DNA from: Pegoplata infirma
Taxonomy: Eukaryota; Arthropoda; Insecta; Diptera; Anthomyiidae
Reading direction: 5' to 3'
NCBI GenBank assembly: GCA_963921195.1
Contig: OY992537.1
Coordinates: 92,896,736 to 92,960,735, forward strand
Length of the DNA: 64,000 bases
Below the pieces are notes generated by a model. That model worked only from the letters and a program-made list of their open reading frames with translations. It was not told where the DNA came from and searched no databases. Positions 1 through 11,353 of this stretch are shown in pieces. The position numbers were made by a program, and so were the translations under genes. Numbering within the stretch: the first letter of the stretch is position 1; every line of letters begins with the position of its first letter.

Positions 1-728
1 TTTTTAAATTTCAAGTTTTAAAAAAATGTTTATAAATCTTCTATGACGCAAAAGTTTTTTGAAATTTTTTTTTCTGAGTTTTCTAAAAATAATTTTACGC
101 TCGACACATTGGAGCTAACATTTTTTTAATCGGTCCAGTAGTTTTGGAGTTATAACGATTTTACCATATTTTTCCTAACGTACTGACCAGAGTTGCCAAG
201 TTTGTCGAAAAATCTTTTTTACGGGATAAAAATTTGGGTTACATATTCTAGAAAAGCATAAAAAGTTGGGAGTTATTGAAACTAAATTGTGGCAACCTTT
301 AGCGAAGTTTAAAATTTTAATTTTTCTCAAATAAAAAAATCTTAAAGTCGTTATATCTCCGAAACTACTGAAAGGATTTACAAATTTTTAGCATCAATGT
401 ATCGAGCGTGGAATTCTTGATAAAATAGATATTTATCAAATAAGTAGAAACAATATTTCCCGAGTTATAGACGAAAAACTAAATTGTGGCAACCCTTGAG
501 AGAATTTGAAATTTAAATTTTTCTCAAATAAAAAAAATCTTAAAATCGTTATATCTCCGAAACTACTGGACGGATTCACACAATTTTAGCATCATTGTGT
601 CGAGCGTGAAATTCTTCATAAAATAGATATCAAATAAGTAGAAAAAAATCGGAAAGTTTTTAACAAAAAAAAGCAGTGGTTAGTCCAAATTTTTTTTTTA
701 GTTTTGTTCCTTTTTAGTCGCTATATTA
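1..728. repeat. dispersed AT-rich repeat, left part
   Basis: No gene is visible. Motifs such as GCTCGACACATTG and AACGATTTTA recur in direct orientation here and around 1140-1260, and in inverted orientation around 1460-1760. This indicates overlapping copies of one dispersed repeat rather than unique DNA. Short ORFs here are chance. Confidence 0.6.
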
Positions 729-1092
729 GCCCTGTTTTTTGCAGACAGGATTAAGATCTATTTAGTTAAAAAATGGATCAAATCAAGTCCAGAAATTTTT
801 TTTATATTTTTTTTCTGAATTTACATCCAATTAGTTAATATAAACAGAAAAAAAAATAAGCGTTGTCCAAAATGTAAAACGGTATAAATAAATTTGAGTT
901 AATCCTAGGATTTAACTAAATTTATTTTTCATTCTTTGCATTTTGGACATTAATTTGTTTTTCTGTTTATATTTACTAATTGTATGTAATTTCAGAAACA
1001 AATTATAAAAAAAAATTCTGGACTTGATTTGACCCATTTTTTAACTAAATAAAGTTAATCCAAATCTTAATCCGGTCTGCAAAAAACAGGGC
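729..1092. mobile_element. foldback MITE with 5-bp TATTA duplication
   Basis: The ends are inverted copies (GCCCTGTTTTTTGCAGAC at the left, the complement of GTCTGCAAAAAACAGGGC at the right), and the symmetry continues inward towards the centre near 910. The pentamer TATTA directly flanks both ends (724-728 and 1093-1097), consistent with a target-site duplication. No coding capacity. The superfamily is not identified. Confidence 0.7.
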
Positions 1093-1097
1093 TATTA

Positions 1098-1930
1098 TTT
1101 AGAATTTCACACTCGACACATTGACGCTAAAATTTTGTAAATCGTAAATTGTAAATATTTTTTCTTACGCACTGACTAGAGTTGCCAAGTTTGTCGAAAA
1201 ATCTTTTTTACGGGATAAAAATTTGGGTTATATATTCTAAAAGAGCATAAAAATTTGGGATGTATAGGTCTCCGAGCCAAATCGAGCCAATCAATATTTC
1301 CCGAGTTATTGACGAAAAACTAAATATAGCGACTAAAAAAGAAGAAAATTAAAAAAAAAAATATTTTGGCCAAAAAAAGATAAAATTTTGATAAACACTA
1401 CTTTTTTTGTCAAAAAACTTTTCGATTTTTTTTCTACTTATTTTATATCTCTATTTTGCAGATTTCACACTCGACACATTGATGCTAAAATTTTGTAAAT
1501 CTGTCTAGTAGTTTCGGAGATATAACGATTTTAAGATTTTTTTATTTGAGAAAAATTAAAATTTCAAATTCTCTGGAGGGTTGCCACAACTTAGTTTTTT
1601 ATGCTCTTTCAGAATATGTAATACAAATTTTTATCCCGTAAAAAAGATTTTTCGACAAACTTGGCAACTCTAGTCAGTGATTAAGAAAAAATATGTTAAA
1701 ACCGTTATAACTCTAGTTTTGGACCGATTTACGTAATTTTAGCGTCAATGTGTCAAGCGTGAAATTCTAAATAAAATGATATCAAATAAGTAGAAAAAAG
1801 TTGACAAAAAAGCAGGGGTTAGCCTGATTTCTTTTTTGACCAAAATATTTTATTTTTTTATTTTTTAATCAATATTTAATTTAGAAATTCACGCTCGACA
1901 CATTAATGCTAAATTTTGTAAATCATGCTG
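1098..1930. repeat. dispersed AT-rich repeat, inverted copies
   Basis: This continues the repeat at 1-728. The segment around 1150-1260 is a direct copy of 180-260, while 1590-1720 is its inverted copy, including the stretch TTTTTCGACAAACTTGGCAA. No gene is seen. Confidence 0.55.
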
Positions 1931-1967
1931 TATTATTCACAATTGAATTTCGTATATGGGAGATTCC

Positions 1968-2215
1968 TTAGGTAGTGGCGATTGGGCTTATGTTTGGGGA
2001 ATTATTGGGCGTCGGTCTTGCTGAAGACACCATTGGACCGGTAGGAGCTGATTTAATAAAACAAATTAAGAAAAAATAAAAAAAAAAAATTATGGGTACC
2101 ATCCTAAGGGTTGAAGATAGGAGGTAGGTATGTTCTAAGAAAATTTTCGGGTAAAATAAATATTGGGGGACGGTCATACATTTGACTTCTCTAGGCTGGA
2201 GAGGTATGAGCAAAT
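1968..2215. repeat. fragment of the TGGGGCATTCC TIR family (internal part)
   Basis: It contains the internal motif ACCATTGGACCGGTAGGAGC, shared with the copies at 9050, 22600 and 47215, followed by the same TAAAACAAATT stretch. Neither terminal inverted repeat is present. The 81-residue reading frame across it is an artefact of the repeat. Confidence 0.7.
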
Positions 2216-2616
2216 TAAGGATTTTTTTTGAAATGTTACTTTTTTAGCTTTTTAAAAAGAAGGCATTTTTTTTAACTTTATAAACATTTTTTATACCCTC
2301 CACTCTAGTATTTTTTAAGTTTTCAAATTCTTTTATTTTTTTAAATTTTCTAAATTTTTTTTTTTAATTTTCTAAATTTTTTTTTTAATTTTCTGTTTTT
2401 TTAATTTTTATTGTTTTTTTCTCTGGTTGTTTTTATTTTTTTTTTAATTATAAATTATTTATTTATTTTTTATTTTTTTAATATTAATTTTTTGTTGTTT
2501 TTTATATTTTCAATATATTTTTTTAATTTTTCTCTAGTTTTTCAAAATTAAAATCAAAAATTTTGTGTTTGTTTGTTAAAGTTTTATTTATTTGATTTGA
2601 AGTTTTACACGGTTTA
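2216..2616. other. T-rich low-complexity stretch, no gene
   Basis: Mostly runs of T broken by AATTTT; nothing codes here. Confidence 0.6.
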
Positions 2617-2877
2617 TTACACAGCCCCACAAAAAATAAAATAGGTTCTGACCCAGAAACAAGACCAACTAATCCTTGTGTATTTTGACCTTCTGAATTC
2701 GATTCCGTCATCAGAATTAAATTCTATCGCTGGGTTTTCCTATAATTTACTAGGTAGGTTAACTCTGCGGAGTTTCCTTAATTCTGCGGCGGAATCGAAT
2801 TCAGGAGCTCAAAATACATAAAAATGAGTTGGTCTAGTTTCTGGGTCAAAATTTTTTAATATTTTGTGGGGCTGTGT
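2617..2877. mobile_element. short foldback MITE (ACACAGCCCCACAAAA ends)
   Basis: The left arm starts ACACAGCCCCACAAAA and the right arm ends TTTTGTGGGGCTGTGT. Inner stretches around GACCCAGAAAC and GAATTCGATTCCG are also inverted copies. The element is almost wholly palindromic, about 0.26 kb, with no coding capacity. A target duplication is not clear. Confidence 0.7.
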
Positions 2878-2879
2878 TA

Positions 2880-4150
2880 TGAGGTACCGGCCGGACAATC
2901 CGGCAGGTATCTGAAACGTTACGGAAAACTTTGACAATTTGAGCAACTTGAGCAAAGTGATTATTACCGTTTTGAAAGTCAGGGCATCCTTACTGTTTCC
3001 TTGACCATAGTTTATTTCTACTCTTACGCTTTTTACCGTATTTTTCAATCGCGAATAATTAAAATTCTAGATGTGATGAAAAAATGTTAAGAACAGAATT
3101 GGAATCAGCGATTCAAAATCTTTTCTATGAAAATTTAAACCGGAGCCAAAAACCTGCGATTTGTTGAGCAGTGTTATTTTCACAAAATTTAAAATTTAGA
3201 AGAACTTAAAATTTTGTAATTTTTTTTTCAAATTATTTGGGTTTTTTCTTGAAACTTTGGCACGGGTTAATTTTACACTCCTCACTATTCGGAAAAAAAT
3301 ATCAAAACCCACCCCATTCTACATACAGCAAATAAATACTAAGAAAAATTATACCATTATCCCTACTATCTGTATAAAAATAAATATGAAAACATAAACT
3401 TTGGAACACGTACGTACATAATTATTGTGAAAAAAAAAAAATATTTAAATACCAGACATTATAAACAAATTTGTTTGGGCTTTTACTAGTAAAAGTCAGA
3501 TCATTCGGGAAAACTGACATTTGAATTTACCTAAAATAGTTTTGAAAATAATTGATACTAAAATCAAATTCAAACTTAAAGCTGGTTTCACACTTTCCTT
3601 GCGGTTTTACGATAAGCCAAACAATTTCTATAAATATTTTGATTTGTTAATAGATTTACTATGTAGACCCAGCAAATTTTTTTTATTAATTTTGATGCGC
3701 TTAGAACAAAAATATCAAAAATAAAAAAAAACAATCGTTTTAACGGTTTGCGAGATATCGCCATTTGAAATTTGCAAATTTCGGTTTTTCCAACGTTAAA
3801 GAATTTTTTTTTAAAAAATCTCAAAATTTCTTCCCTCTTATAGAACTTGAGACAGTCTTTCATTTTAACTTAATTTGAGCTAAATTCGATCATTTTAAAC
3901 CGTGGCGCCCTTTGATCCAAATTTTGAATTTTTGGAAAATGTCCACCAATATTTTGGTTTTTTGAAAAATGAAAAAATTAAAAGAATAAATAAAAAACTA
4001 TTTTTATTATTTTTGGCAAACTGAATATGAATATCAAACAATTTTTGCAATCGGTAAAGCGGTTTTCTAGATATCGTCATTTGAAATTAGTCAAAATATT
4101 TCTAAAAACGTCGGTTTTTCCTAGATTAAAGAAATTTAAATACAAAAAAT
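2880..4150. other. no recognised gene
   Basis: AT-rich DNA. Two similar stretches, around 3740-3785 and 4065-4115, each hold a GATATCG/GATATCGTCATTTGAAATT type motif followed by a CGGTTTTTCC segment, so this is probably old repeat. Short reading frames here show no protein features. Confidence 0.4.
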
Positions 4151-4159
4151 TTTTTTCTA

Positions 4160-4700
4160 CTGACACACAAAAAATTATTGGCCAACAATTTTCAATTTAA
4201 TTTATTTATATGAGTCAATCAATGTTTGATTAAAATTTTTGTTATTTTCTTTAACTGTCGAATTACAAATTTTCAACATACCAGATTTTTTTCGCTTTAA
4301 TTTATTTGAATAGATTAATTCAAAAATATACCAAATAATCGGGTTTTAAATTTTTTTTTAATGTTGGCATCATATTGGAAAGCAAAAACTATGAATTTTT
4401 TGATAATTTTGTCATAAGCTTACAATTCATTTGTTAAATCAATCATTGTTATGATTGACTATAAATGAAAAATTGATCAATCTTTTGATTAAAATCGAAA
4501 AAATGTTTGATTGAAAAATTTTCAATCAATCACCTACAATTTGATGATTGGTATAACAATTTTTTTAATTGGAGGAATTTCAATCAAACAATTGATTGAA
4601 TCCGCGTTTTTAGGTTTTAGGCCTAGTAGAATACAAAATCGGAAGAAAAAGATTTTTGACGTACAAAAAATTTTTCCTTCACAATTTTTTTCTTAAATCA
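4160..4700. repeat. interspersed repeat (CACACAAAAAATTATTGG start)
   Basis: The stretch from CACACAAAAAATTATTGGCC to about 4330 is repeated near 28715-29265, where it is interrupted by a later insertion. TGATTGA/TCAATCA motifs are frequent further in. No coding signal. Confidence 0.6.
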
Positions 4701-5009
4701 ATTTCGATTTGTTTGTTTAAATAAAATTTCACTGGGAATTCTCTTCAACATCACCACTATGAGATAAGGTTGAATAGTTTTGTTTAACATAGTTGGTCTG
4801 CAGAATTTAATATTTAAAGAACATTCTTTCAAATTATTGAGATTACTCTTTTACAAAAATCTTTCAAAGCAACAACTTTTGTGTGGTAAGAAAGTCTTTC
4901 TTATTCAAATTTAAAAAAAAAAAATTGTCTGTAGAAACTGTGAATTAAAGTTTTTTAAAAAAATAAGGTGAAAATTTTAAAATAAAAAAACTGAATGAAG
5001 AAATTTATT

Positions 5010-6400
5010 TACATAGTCAAACGTTTTTCGCAAATAAGGAAAACCGAAAAACCTAACTAAAATCAAAAGAATTTCCTTATAACAATCAAAAGGATATCAT
5101 AAAAAAAACAAGTGAAAAAGAGAATTACATTTGGATTATAGAAAAATGCGATTATTTGTTAAAAAAAAATATTTTTTCTAATTAAAATTCTATTATAAAT
5201 AAGTAAAAAAAATTTTTTTTGAGTGTAAAAGGATTAATCTTAATACGAAATAATGAAAAACTGATTTAATAAAAGTTAACAAATTATTTATTTCTAATTG
5301 TGTGACCAAATATTTTTGAAAAAATAATAATTTTAGTTTTTTTGGTTCGAGGAATTTTGAAAACCGGTTTTTTTCAACACGGTTTGTGTCCACACTAAAA
5401 ACAGAGACATAACTTAATTTTGGTACGGAATCTCCTTTAAAAAAGTTTATATATTTTTTTTACAATTAAGAAAAATGTAACTAAAATTTCACAATTAAGA
5501 AAAATGTAACTAAAAGCTAGAAAAATTTTCTTAATTGTAAGGAAAAAACTTAAATTCATATACTGCCTAATACTTCATAGTTTTCCTTTAAATAGAATTC
5601 CCTAATAAATAAAAGAAATTCTTACCGCCAAATTTTTAACAAATTATTTATTTCTAAATGTGTGAAAAAATATTTTTGAAAAAATAATAATTTTACATTT
5701 TTTTGTTTCGAGGAAATTTGAAAACCGGTTTTTTTCAACACAAACCGTGTAGTCAAACGTTTTTCGCAAATAAGGAAAACCGAAAAACCTAACTAAAATC
5801 AAAGGAATCTCCTTATAACAATTAAAAGGATATCATAAAAAAAACAAGTTAAAAAGAAAATTACATTTGCATTATAGAAAAATGCGATAATTTGTTAAAA
5901 AAAATATTTTTTCTAATTAAAATTCTATTATAAATAAGTAAAACAATTTTTTTTTTTGAGTGTAAAAGGATTAATCTTAATACGAAATAATGAAAAACTG
6001 ATTTAATAAAAGTTAACAAATTATTTATTTCTAATTGTGTGACAAAATATTTTTGAAAAAATAATAATTTTAGTTTTTTTGGCTCGAGGAAATTTGAAAA
6101 CCGGTTATTTTTCAACACGGTTTGTGTCCGCACTAAAAAAAGAGACAAAACTTAATTTTGGTACGGAATCTCCTTCAAAAAAGTTTATAAATTTTTGCAC
6201 AATTTAGAAAAATTTAACTAAATGTTGGAAAAATATTCTTAATTGTAAGGAAAAAACCCAAGTTCAAAAACTCTCTAATACTTCATAATTTTCCTTTAAA
6301 TGGATTTCTCTAATAAATAAAAGAAATTCTTACCGCCAAAGAAATTTTTAACAAATTATTTATTTCTAATTGTGTGACCAAATATTTTTGAAAAAATGCC
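5010..6400. repeat. two tandem copies of a ~0.74-kb repeat
   Basis: The segment starting TAGTCAAACGTTTTTCGCAA occurs at about 5015 and again at about 5752, followed each time by matching sequence through AAACCGGTTTTTTTCAACAC. The copies differ by point changes and small indels. A third partial copy lies at 7665-7960. The 66- and 95-residue frames inside are the same repeat read twice. Confidence 0.75.
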
Positions 6401-6719
6401 TGCGAATTTTGTACTCTTGCCCAAAACATTAAATCATGATAATGTTTTGCGGAAGATTTGGGTGTACTTGCCAAAGCAACGTTTTTTTTAGCAAAAATAA
6501 TGTTATATTATTTTGCTATTCCATGCAAAACGAATTGAAATATCAGTGGAGGACCCTATTAAAAAACGAAAAGAGCTGTACATTTCGTAAGTGAGTGAAA
6601 AAATAAGTGCAAAAATTTTTTTTTACATTTTGGAGAGTATAAAAGATTCGGCACCAAAGAGTATACCACTCTCACTTGTTTTATGTACATTTGATAAACA
6701 AATGGAAAATTTTTATGCG

Positions 6720-7430
6720 AAAAGTTTAGACTTGGTGAAAAAGTAGTTTTGGTAAAAAAAAAATTTTTTTTTTTACGAAAAACAAAATTATGTTTAAAAA
6801 AAAATTAATGAACCCAAATTTTTTGGTGAAAAAAAGTTTTTGATGAATTTTTCTGATGAAAAGAAAATTTTTTGATGTAGAAAAAAATTGATATAAAAAA
6901 AATATGAAAAAAAATTTTTTGGTGAGAAAAAACTTGATAAAAAAATTTGATAACAAAATTTGATGAAAAAAAATTTATGAAAAAAATATGATAAAAAAAA
7001 AATTATGAAAAAAAAACTTTGATGAAAAAAAATTTGATGAAAAAAAAATTAAGGAAAAAAAATTGTTAAAAAAAAATGATGAAAAAACTAAAAAATTGAT
7101 TACAAAAAAAGTTTTGATGAAAAAAAAAATTTTTGATGAAAAAAAAAAAATTGATGAAAAAAAAAAATTAATGAAAAACAAAAAAAAAAAAATTGATGAA
7201 AAAAATATTTATGAAAAAAAAAATTTGATAAAAAAAAAATTTTTGATAAAAAAAAAAGTTTGATGAAAAAAAAAAATTTATGAAAAAAAAATGATGAAAA
7301 CAAAAAAAAATTGATGAAAAAAAAAATTTTTTTGTTAAAAAAAAAAATTTGATGCCAAAAAAATTTATGAAAAAAAAAAATTGATGAAAAAAAAAATTTG
7401 ATGAAAAAATTTTTTTTTTTTTGTTGATAA
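6720..7430. repeat. GATGAAAAAAAA low-complexity tract
   Basis: An imperfect tandem of (G)ATGAAAAAAAAATTT-like units, about 0.7 kb. It yields lysine-rich frames on one strand and phenylalanine-rich frames on the other, none of them plausible genes. Confidence 0.85.
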
Positions 7431-7664
7431 ATAATTATGATACTTTTTATTCACCAGCTTGTAAAAAACGGTTTTATTCACCACGAGGTGAATTATTATC
7501 CAAGTTAAAAACCCATGTTATTAAAATTTTTGGTTTTAAGAAAATTGAAATAGTAATTCTTGTTTTCGTTTTCGTTAATTGTTAGCTTATATAGTCAAAC
7601 TAAGGTGGCGTCCTGCAGCTTTTTTAAAATTAGACACCAGCCTAAAAACATTATCATGTTAAAA

Positions 7665-7965
7665 TAATAATTTTAGTTTTTTTGGTTCGAGAAAATTTGA
7701 AAACCGGTTTTTTTCAACACGGTTTGTGTCCGCACTAAAAAAGGGACAGAACTTAATTTTGGTACGGAATCATCTTCAAAAAAGTTTATAAATTTTTCAA
7801 CAATTTAGAAAAAATTAACTTAAACTTGGAAACATTCTCTTAATTGTAAGGAAAAAACTTTAGTTCAAATACTGCTCAATAGTTCATAGTTTTCCTTTAA
7901 ATATAATTCTCTAATAAATGAAAGAAATTCTTACCGCCAAAGAAATTTTCCTTCAATATATAAAA
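7665..7965. repeat. third partial copy of the 5010-6400 repeat
   Basis: It shares AAACCGGTTTTTTTCAACAC, the TTAATTTTGGTACGGAATC stretch and the CTTACCGCCAAAGAAATT end with the tandem pair upstream. A related decayed stretch appears again around 50500-50840. Confidence 0.7.
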
Positions 7966-8159
7966 AAATCTTTATTTAAAGAAAATTTTTTTAAAAATAT
8001 ATTCACACAAATTTAGTTAAAAAATTCTGTTTAAAGACCTAATTTACTACACATTAGTTCATATTGAATTTAATTTTTTATTTAACTTCTTAAAATTGAG
8101 AAAGTTTTTTCCTTAAAATTGAAAAAAGTCTTTTTTTTTTTCTTAAAATCCCCAAAGTA

Positions 8160-8700
8160 TCACCGGTCCGCTTCTCATGAGTGGTCTCTAATAGGTCCTT
8201 TTCTACTTATTATTTTATAATACTTATCAGTTTTTTTCCTCAGTTTTAGTAAATTTTTCATAAATTGAAGAAAAATGTTTTTTCAAAAAACTTAAAATGA
8301 CAATATTTCGAAAACTAACAATAAGCCAGATAAAGCAAAATAAAAGTATCGTCGGTACTCTTCACATAGATCCTTTACTACCTATTAGTTAATCATATTT
8401 ATTTTCTTAGAATTGAAAAACTTTTTTCCTCACTTTTAGTAAATTTTTCATAACTTGACGAAAAATATTTTGTCAAAAAACTTAAAATGGCGATATCTTG
8501 AAAACTAAGACAGATAGTTCTTAAAACTACCATGTGTGGACTCCAAAGGGTCCTAATTTTGAATTTCCGTATTTGGCATTTCCGAAAATTTCAAAATGCA
8601 CATATCTCGGTAAATATTGCTGACACAGCAAAAAGCACGATTGCAAAATCCCGAAAGTCCTTTAAATAATAGCATCAGTTCCTAGACCCACTTAATAACG
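8160..8700. repeat. interspersed repeat with ACTAAGCCAGATA-type motif
   Basis: Stretches such as CTTAAAATGGCGATATC, CATATCTCGGTAAATATTGC and the CTCTTCACA/GGTCC segments recur at 34560-35000 and, in the other orientation, around 50130-50480. No gene. Confidence 0.55.
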
Positions 8701-8858
8701 AACAGAACGACTTAAAACGAACAGAACGACTAAATATCGAACATGGATCATAAATATATTATATGTATCCGAGTAAAAAAAATTTATATATAATTTGATG
8801 AAATTATTTTTATATCAAGATTAAATTTTTCAAAAAATTGTATAAAATTAGAAACATA

Positions 8859-11137
8859 TGGGGCATTCTATGTCAAATCGGACACTTTGAAAAATTTTTT
8901 TTTCAGATTTTCCCAATTTGTTTACAGTTTTTAGTACCCTTCGAAAACTCCTTCGTGGTAAATTTTCAGATTTTTTTGATGACCCGTTCAAAATATTGTT
9001 GGGTAAAAATAGATGGGGGTCGGTCTCACTAATTACCCTTCTCGGACGCACCATTGGACCGGTAGGAGCTGATCAAATAAAACATATTTACAAAAAATAC
9101 CAAAAAAAATGTATGGGGACCGCCTTAAAAATTAGAGATAGAGGGCAGGTGTATTCAGAGAAAATGTTTGGACTAAAAACATATTGTGAGTCGGTCATAC
9201 ATTGTGTTGCTCTAAGGGCACTATTAGGGCAGTTAGAGCGGTTGGAGCAAATTTTAAAAAATGCCGTTTTGTGTGGGAGCCCCCTTAGAAATTGGAGATA
9301 GAGTATTAGTTTGTTCTAAAGAAATGTTAAGACGTAAAAATTAATGGAGGTCGGTCTTATAAAGGACCCCTCTATGACGCACCATTGGAGCAATAGAAAT
9401 GATTTTAAGACTGGAAAATTACAATAAAATTTTTTAACAAAATTTTAAAAAATAGTAATAATCGTTATCCCACGATCCTCCTGGGCAAAAAATTTGTAGA
9501 ATCGATAGATGTTTTACACAAAAAAAAAGGCTTAAAAATCGCATACTAGAGCGCTTTTACGAATTTTTTGGGATTTTTTTTTTTAAAAGTACGTAAAAAA
9601 ACAAAAATTTTGAAAAAAAAAAATTTAAATTTGGACCATTACACTGTGCTACAAAAAACACAAAATTGAAAATACTTTTAAAATGAGGTAGTTAAGGTTG
9701 TAGGTCTCGTCGAAAAGATCACAAAAATGCCCATCAAACTGGCCAGACACCCTCAAATTTTTAAGTTATTGACAAAAAACGATTTTTTGGGACTTTTCTC
9801 ACTAAACCACGTGTATCTTAAATATTTTTCAACCGATTTTCAATTTTTCAACTGTTTTGGATAGAAGAAGGATAGGGCTTTTCATGTGTGTGAATTGGTC
9901 TACACATATAAAAAAGATATGTATTGATTTATTCAACAATATCTAATTTTTTTGTTATTTTTTTTAAATTTTTTGAGTTTATCGATTTTTTTCTGCTATA
10001 GTTCGTTCAACCACATTTATATTTATAAACGTATTCTTAAAGAAATTTTAATTGTGAATACGATGAGCTTTATTTTGAAAAAATCGGATAACAATTGACA
10101 GAGTTGTGATAATTTTTCTAAAAAAGAAAATTAAGAATTTGCTTGAAATTGGCGTTCGGATAACCCAGGCAAAAAAAAATAAAAAAATAAACAACATACC
10201 AAGAGGTCGCGTATCATTATTTTAAAGGTTTTTGGCCTGCTGAATTCGAACTTGACCTTGAAATTGCGCTATTTTATTAAGTTTTTGATATATCAATTTA
10301 TGTTAAATATCTCAAAAACCTGACGAGATAGAGCAAATTAAAGGCCAGATTCAGATTCGGCGCGCCAAAACCCTTTAAAAATATTGCACATGACCTCTTA
10401 TGATAAATTTATTTTTTTTACCTGGTATATCTGAACGGCGATTTTCTGCAAAATCTTAATTTTCTTTTTTAGAAAAATTATCACAACTCAGCCAATTGTT
10501 ATCCGATTTCTTCAAAATAAAGCTTATCGAACTCAGAACTAAATTTTCTTTAAAAATACGTTTATAAATATAAAGTTTGTTAAACGAACTATAGCAGAAA
10601 AAAATTAATAAACTCGAAAAATTTTCAAAAAATAACAAAAAATTTGATTTTATGAAAAAATCAATAAATATCTTTCTTATATGTATAGACCAATTCGCAC
10701 ACATGGAAAGCCCCATCCTTTTTCTATCAAAAACAGTTAAAAAATTTAAAATCGGTTGAAAATTTTCTGAATTACACAAGGTTTAGTGAGAAAAGTCCAA
10801 AAAAAAAACGATTTTTGACAATAACTCTAAAATTTGAGAGTGTCTGGCAAGTTTAATGGACATTTTTGTGATCTACTCGACCAGACCAACAATATATACT
10901 ATGTCACATCAGAAGTATTTTTTCACTGTAGCACAGTGTTATTGAAGAAGTTATGAGTAAAAGAAATTTGAGTAAAGGAACCAATTTTTAAAAATTCGAT
11001 ATCTTTTGAACGGGTCATCAAAAAAATCTGAAAATTTACCACGAAGGAGTTTTTGAAAGGTACTAAAAACTGTAAACAAATTGGGAAAATCTAAAAAAAA
11101 ATTTTTCAAAGTGTCCGATTTGACATGGACAGCCCCA
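8859..11137. mobile_element. TIR element (TGGGGCATTC ends), interrupted copy
   Basis: The left end TGGGGCATTCTATGTCAAAT and the right end, whose complement starts TGGGGCTGTCCATGTCAAAT, form long terminal inverted repeats that extend through the GTTTACAGTTTTTAGTACC and ACTCCTTCGTGGTAAATTTT stretches. TA dinucleotides flank both ends (8857-8858, 11138-11139), the pattern expected of Tc1/mariner-like or similar TA-targeting MITEs. Internal degenerate repeats carry ACCATTGGACCGGTAGGAGC-type motifs. It contains a 1297-bp insertion (9642-10938), so the element itself is about 0.98 kb. No transposase is recognisable. Partial copies lie at 22471-23419, 47086-48049 and 53446-53540. Confidence 0.8.
9642..10938. 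mobile_element. palindromic foldback element, TTA target duplication
   Basis: The ends are CACTGTGCTACA and its inverted copy TGTAGCACAGTG. The two halves are inverted copies of each other almost throughout, for example CACAAAAATGCCCAT against the complement near 10855, meeting around 10290. TTA flanks both ends (9639-9641, 10939-10941). The host repeat copies at 23221-23240 and about 47840-47855 show the uninterrupted site ACCATTATTGAA, which confirms the exact borders. No coding capacity. Confidence 0.85.
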
Positions 11138-11142
11138 TATAT
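11107..11142. repeat. left copy of the 36-bp duplication flanking the LTR element
   Basis: This 36-bp stretch (CAAAGTGTCCGATTTGACAT onward to ATATAT) directly abuts the left LTR and is repeated exactly at 18386-18421 beyond the right LTR. With the shared preceding TTTT it makes 40 bp. It is far longer than the 4-6 bp duplication made by Ty3/gypsy integrases. Confidence 0.9.
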
Positions 11143-11264
11143 TGTAACGACGAGTTTCCTCCGTTAGCTGGGGTATAGCTCGCGGGGGTAGGGATCGTCA
11201 CAGAAATTTATATTTGCTGAGACCGAGAGTAAAAGACTGGTTTTTAAACGTTATAATAAATTCA

Positions 11265-11270
11265 TTTATT
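11265..11270 (-). terminator. polyadenylation signal AATAAA in the 3' LTR
   Basis: The minus strand reads TTCAATAAATG here, about 120 bp before the end of the LTR and downstream of the 54-bp repeats. It is a plausible 3'-end signal for the retrotransposon transcript, and would make the R region include the whole repeat array. Confidence 0.6.
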
Positions 11271-11353
11271 GAATAACTAAAACTACAAAAGAGAGTAAAA
11301 CTTAAACTAAGGAACGGCGACCGATGATCGGGCTGGCGGGACGAAGGCGGCTA

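Noticed and set aside
6726..7303. Several lysine- or phenylalanine-rich frames
   Set aside because: They are translations of the GATGAAAAAAAA low-complexity tract.
8918..9301. 127-codon plus-strand frame
   Set aside because: Runs from a terminal inverted repeat into degenerate internal repeats of the TIR element. Sister copies at 22471 and 47086 do not keep the frame open.
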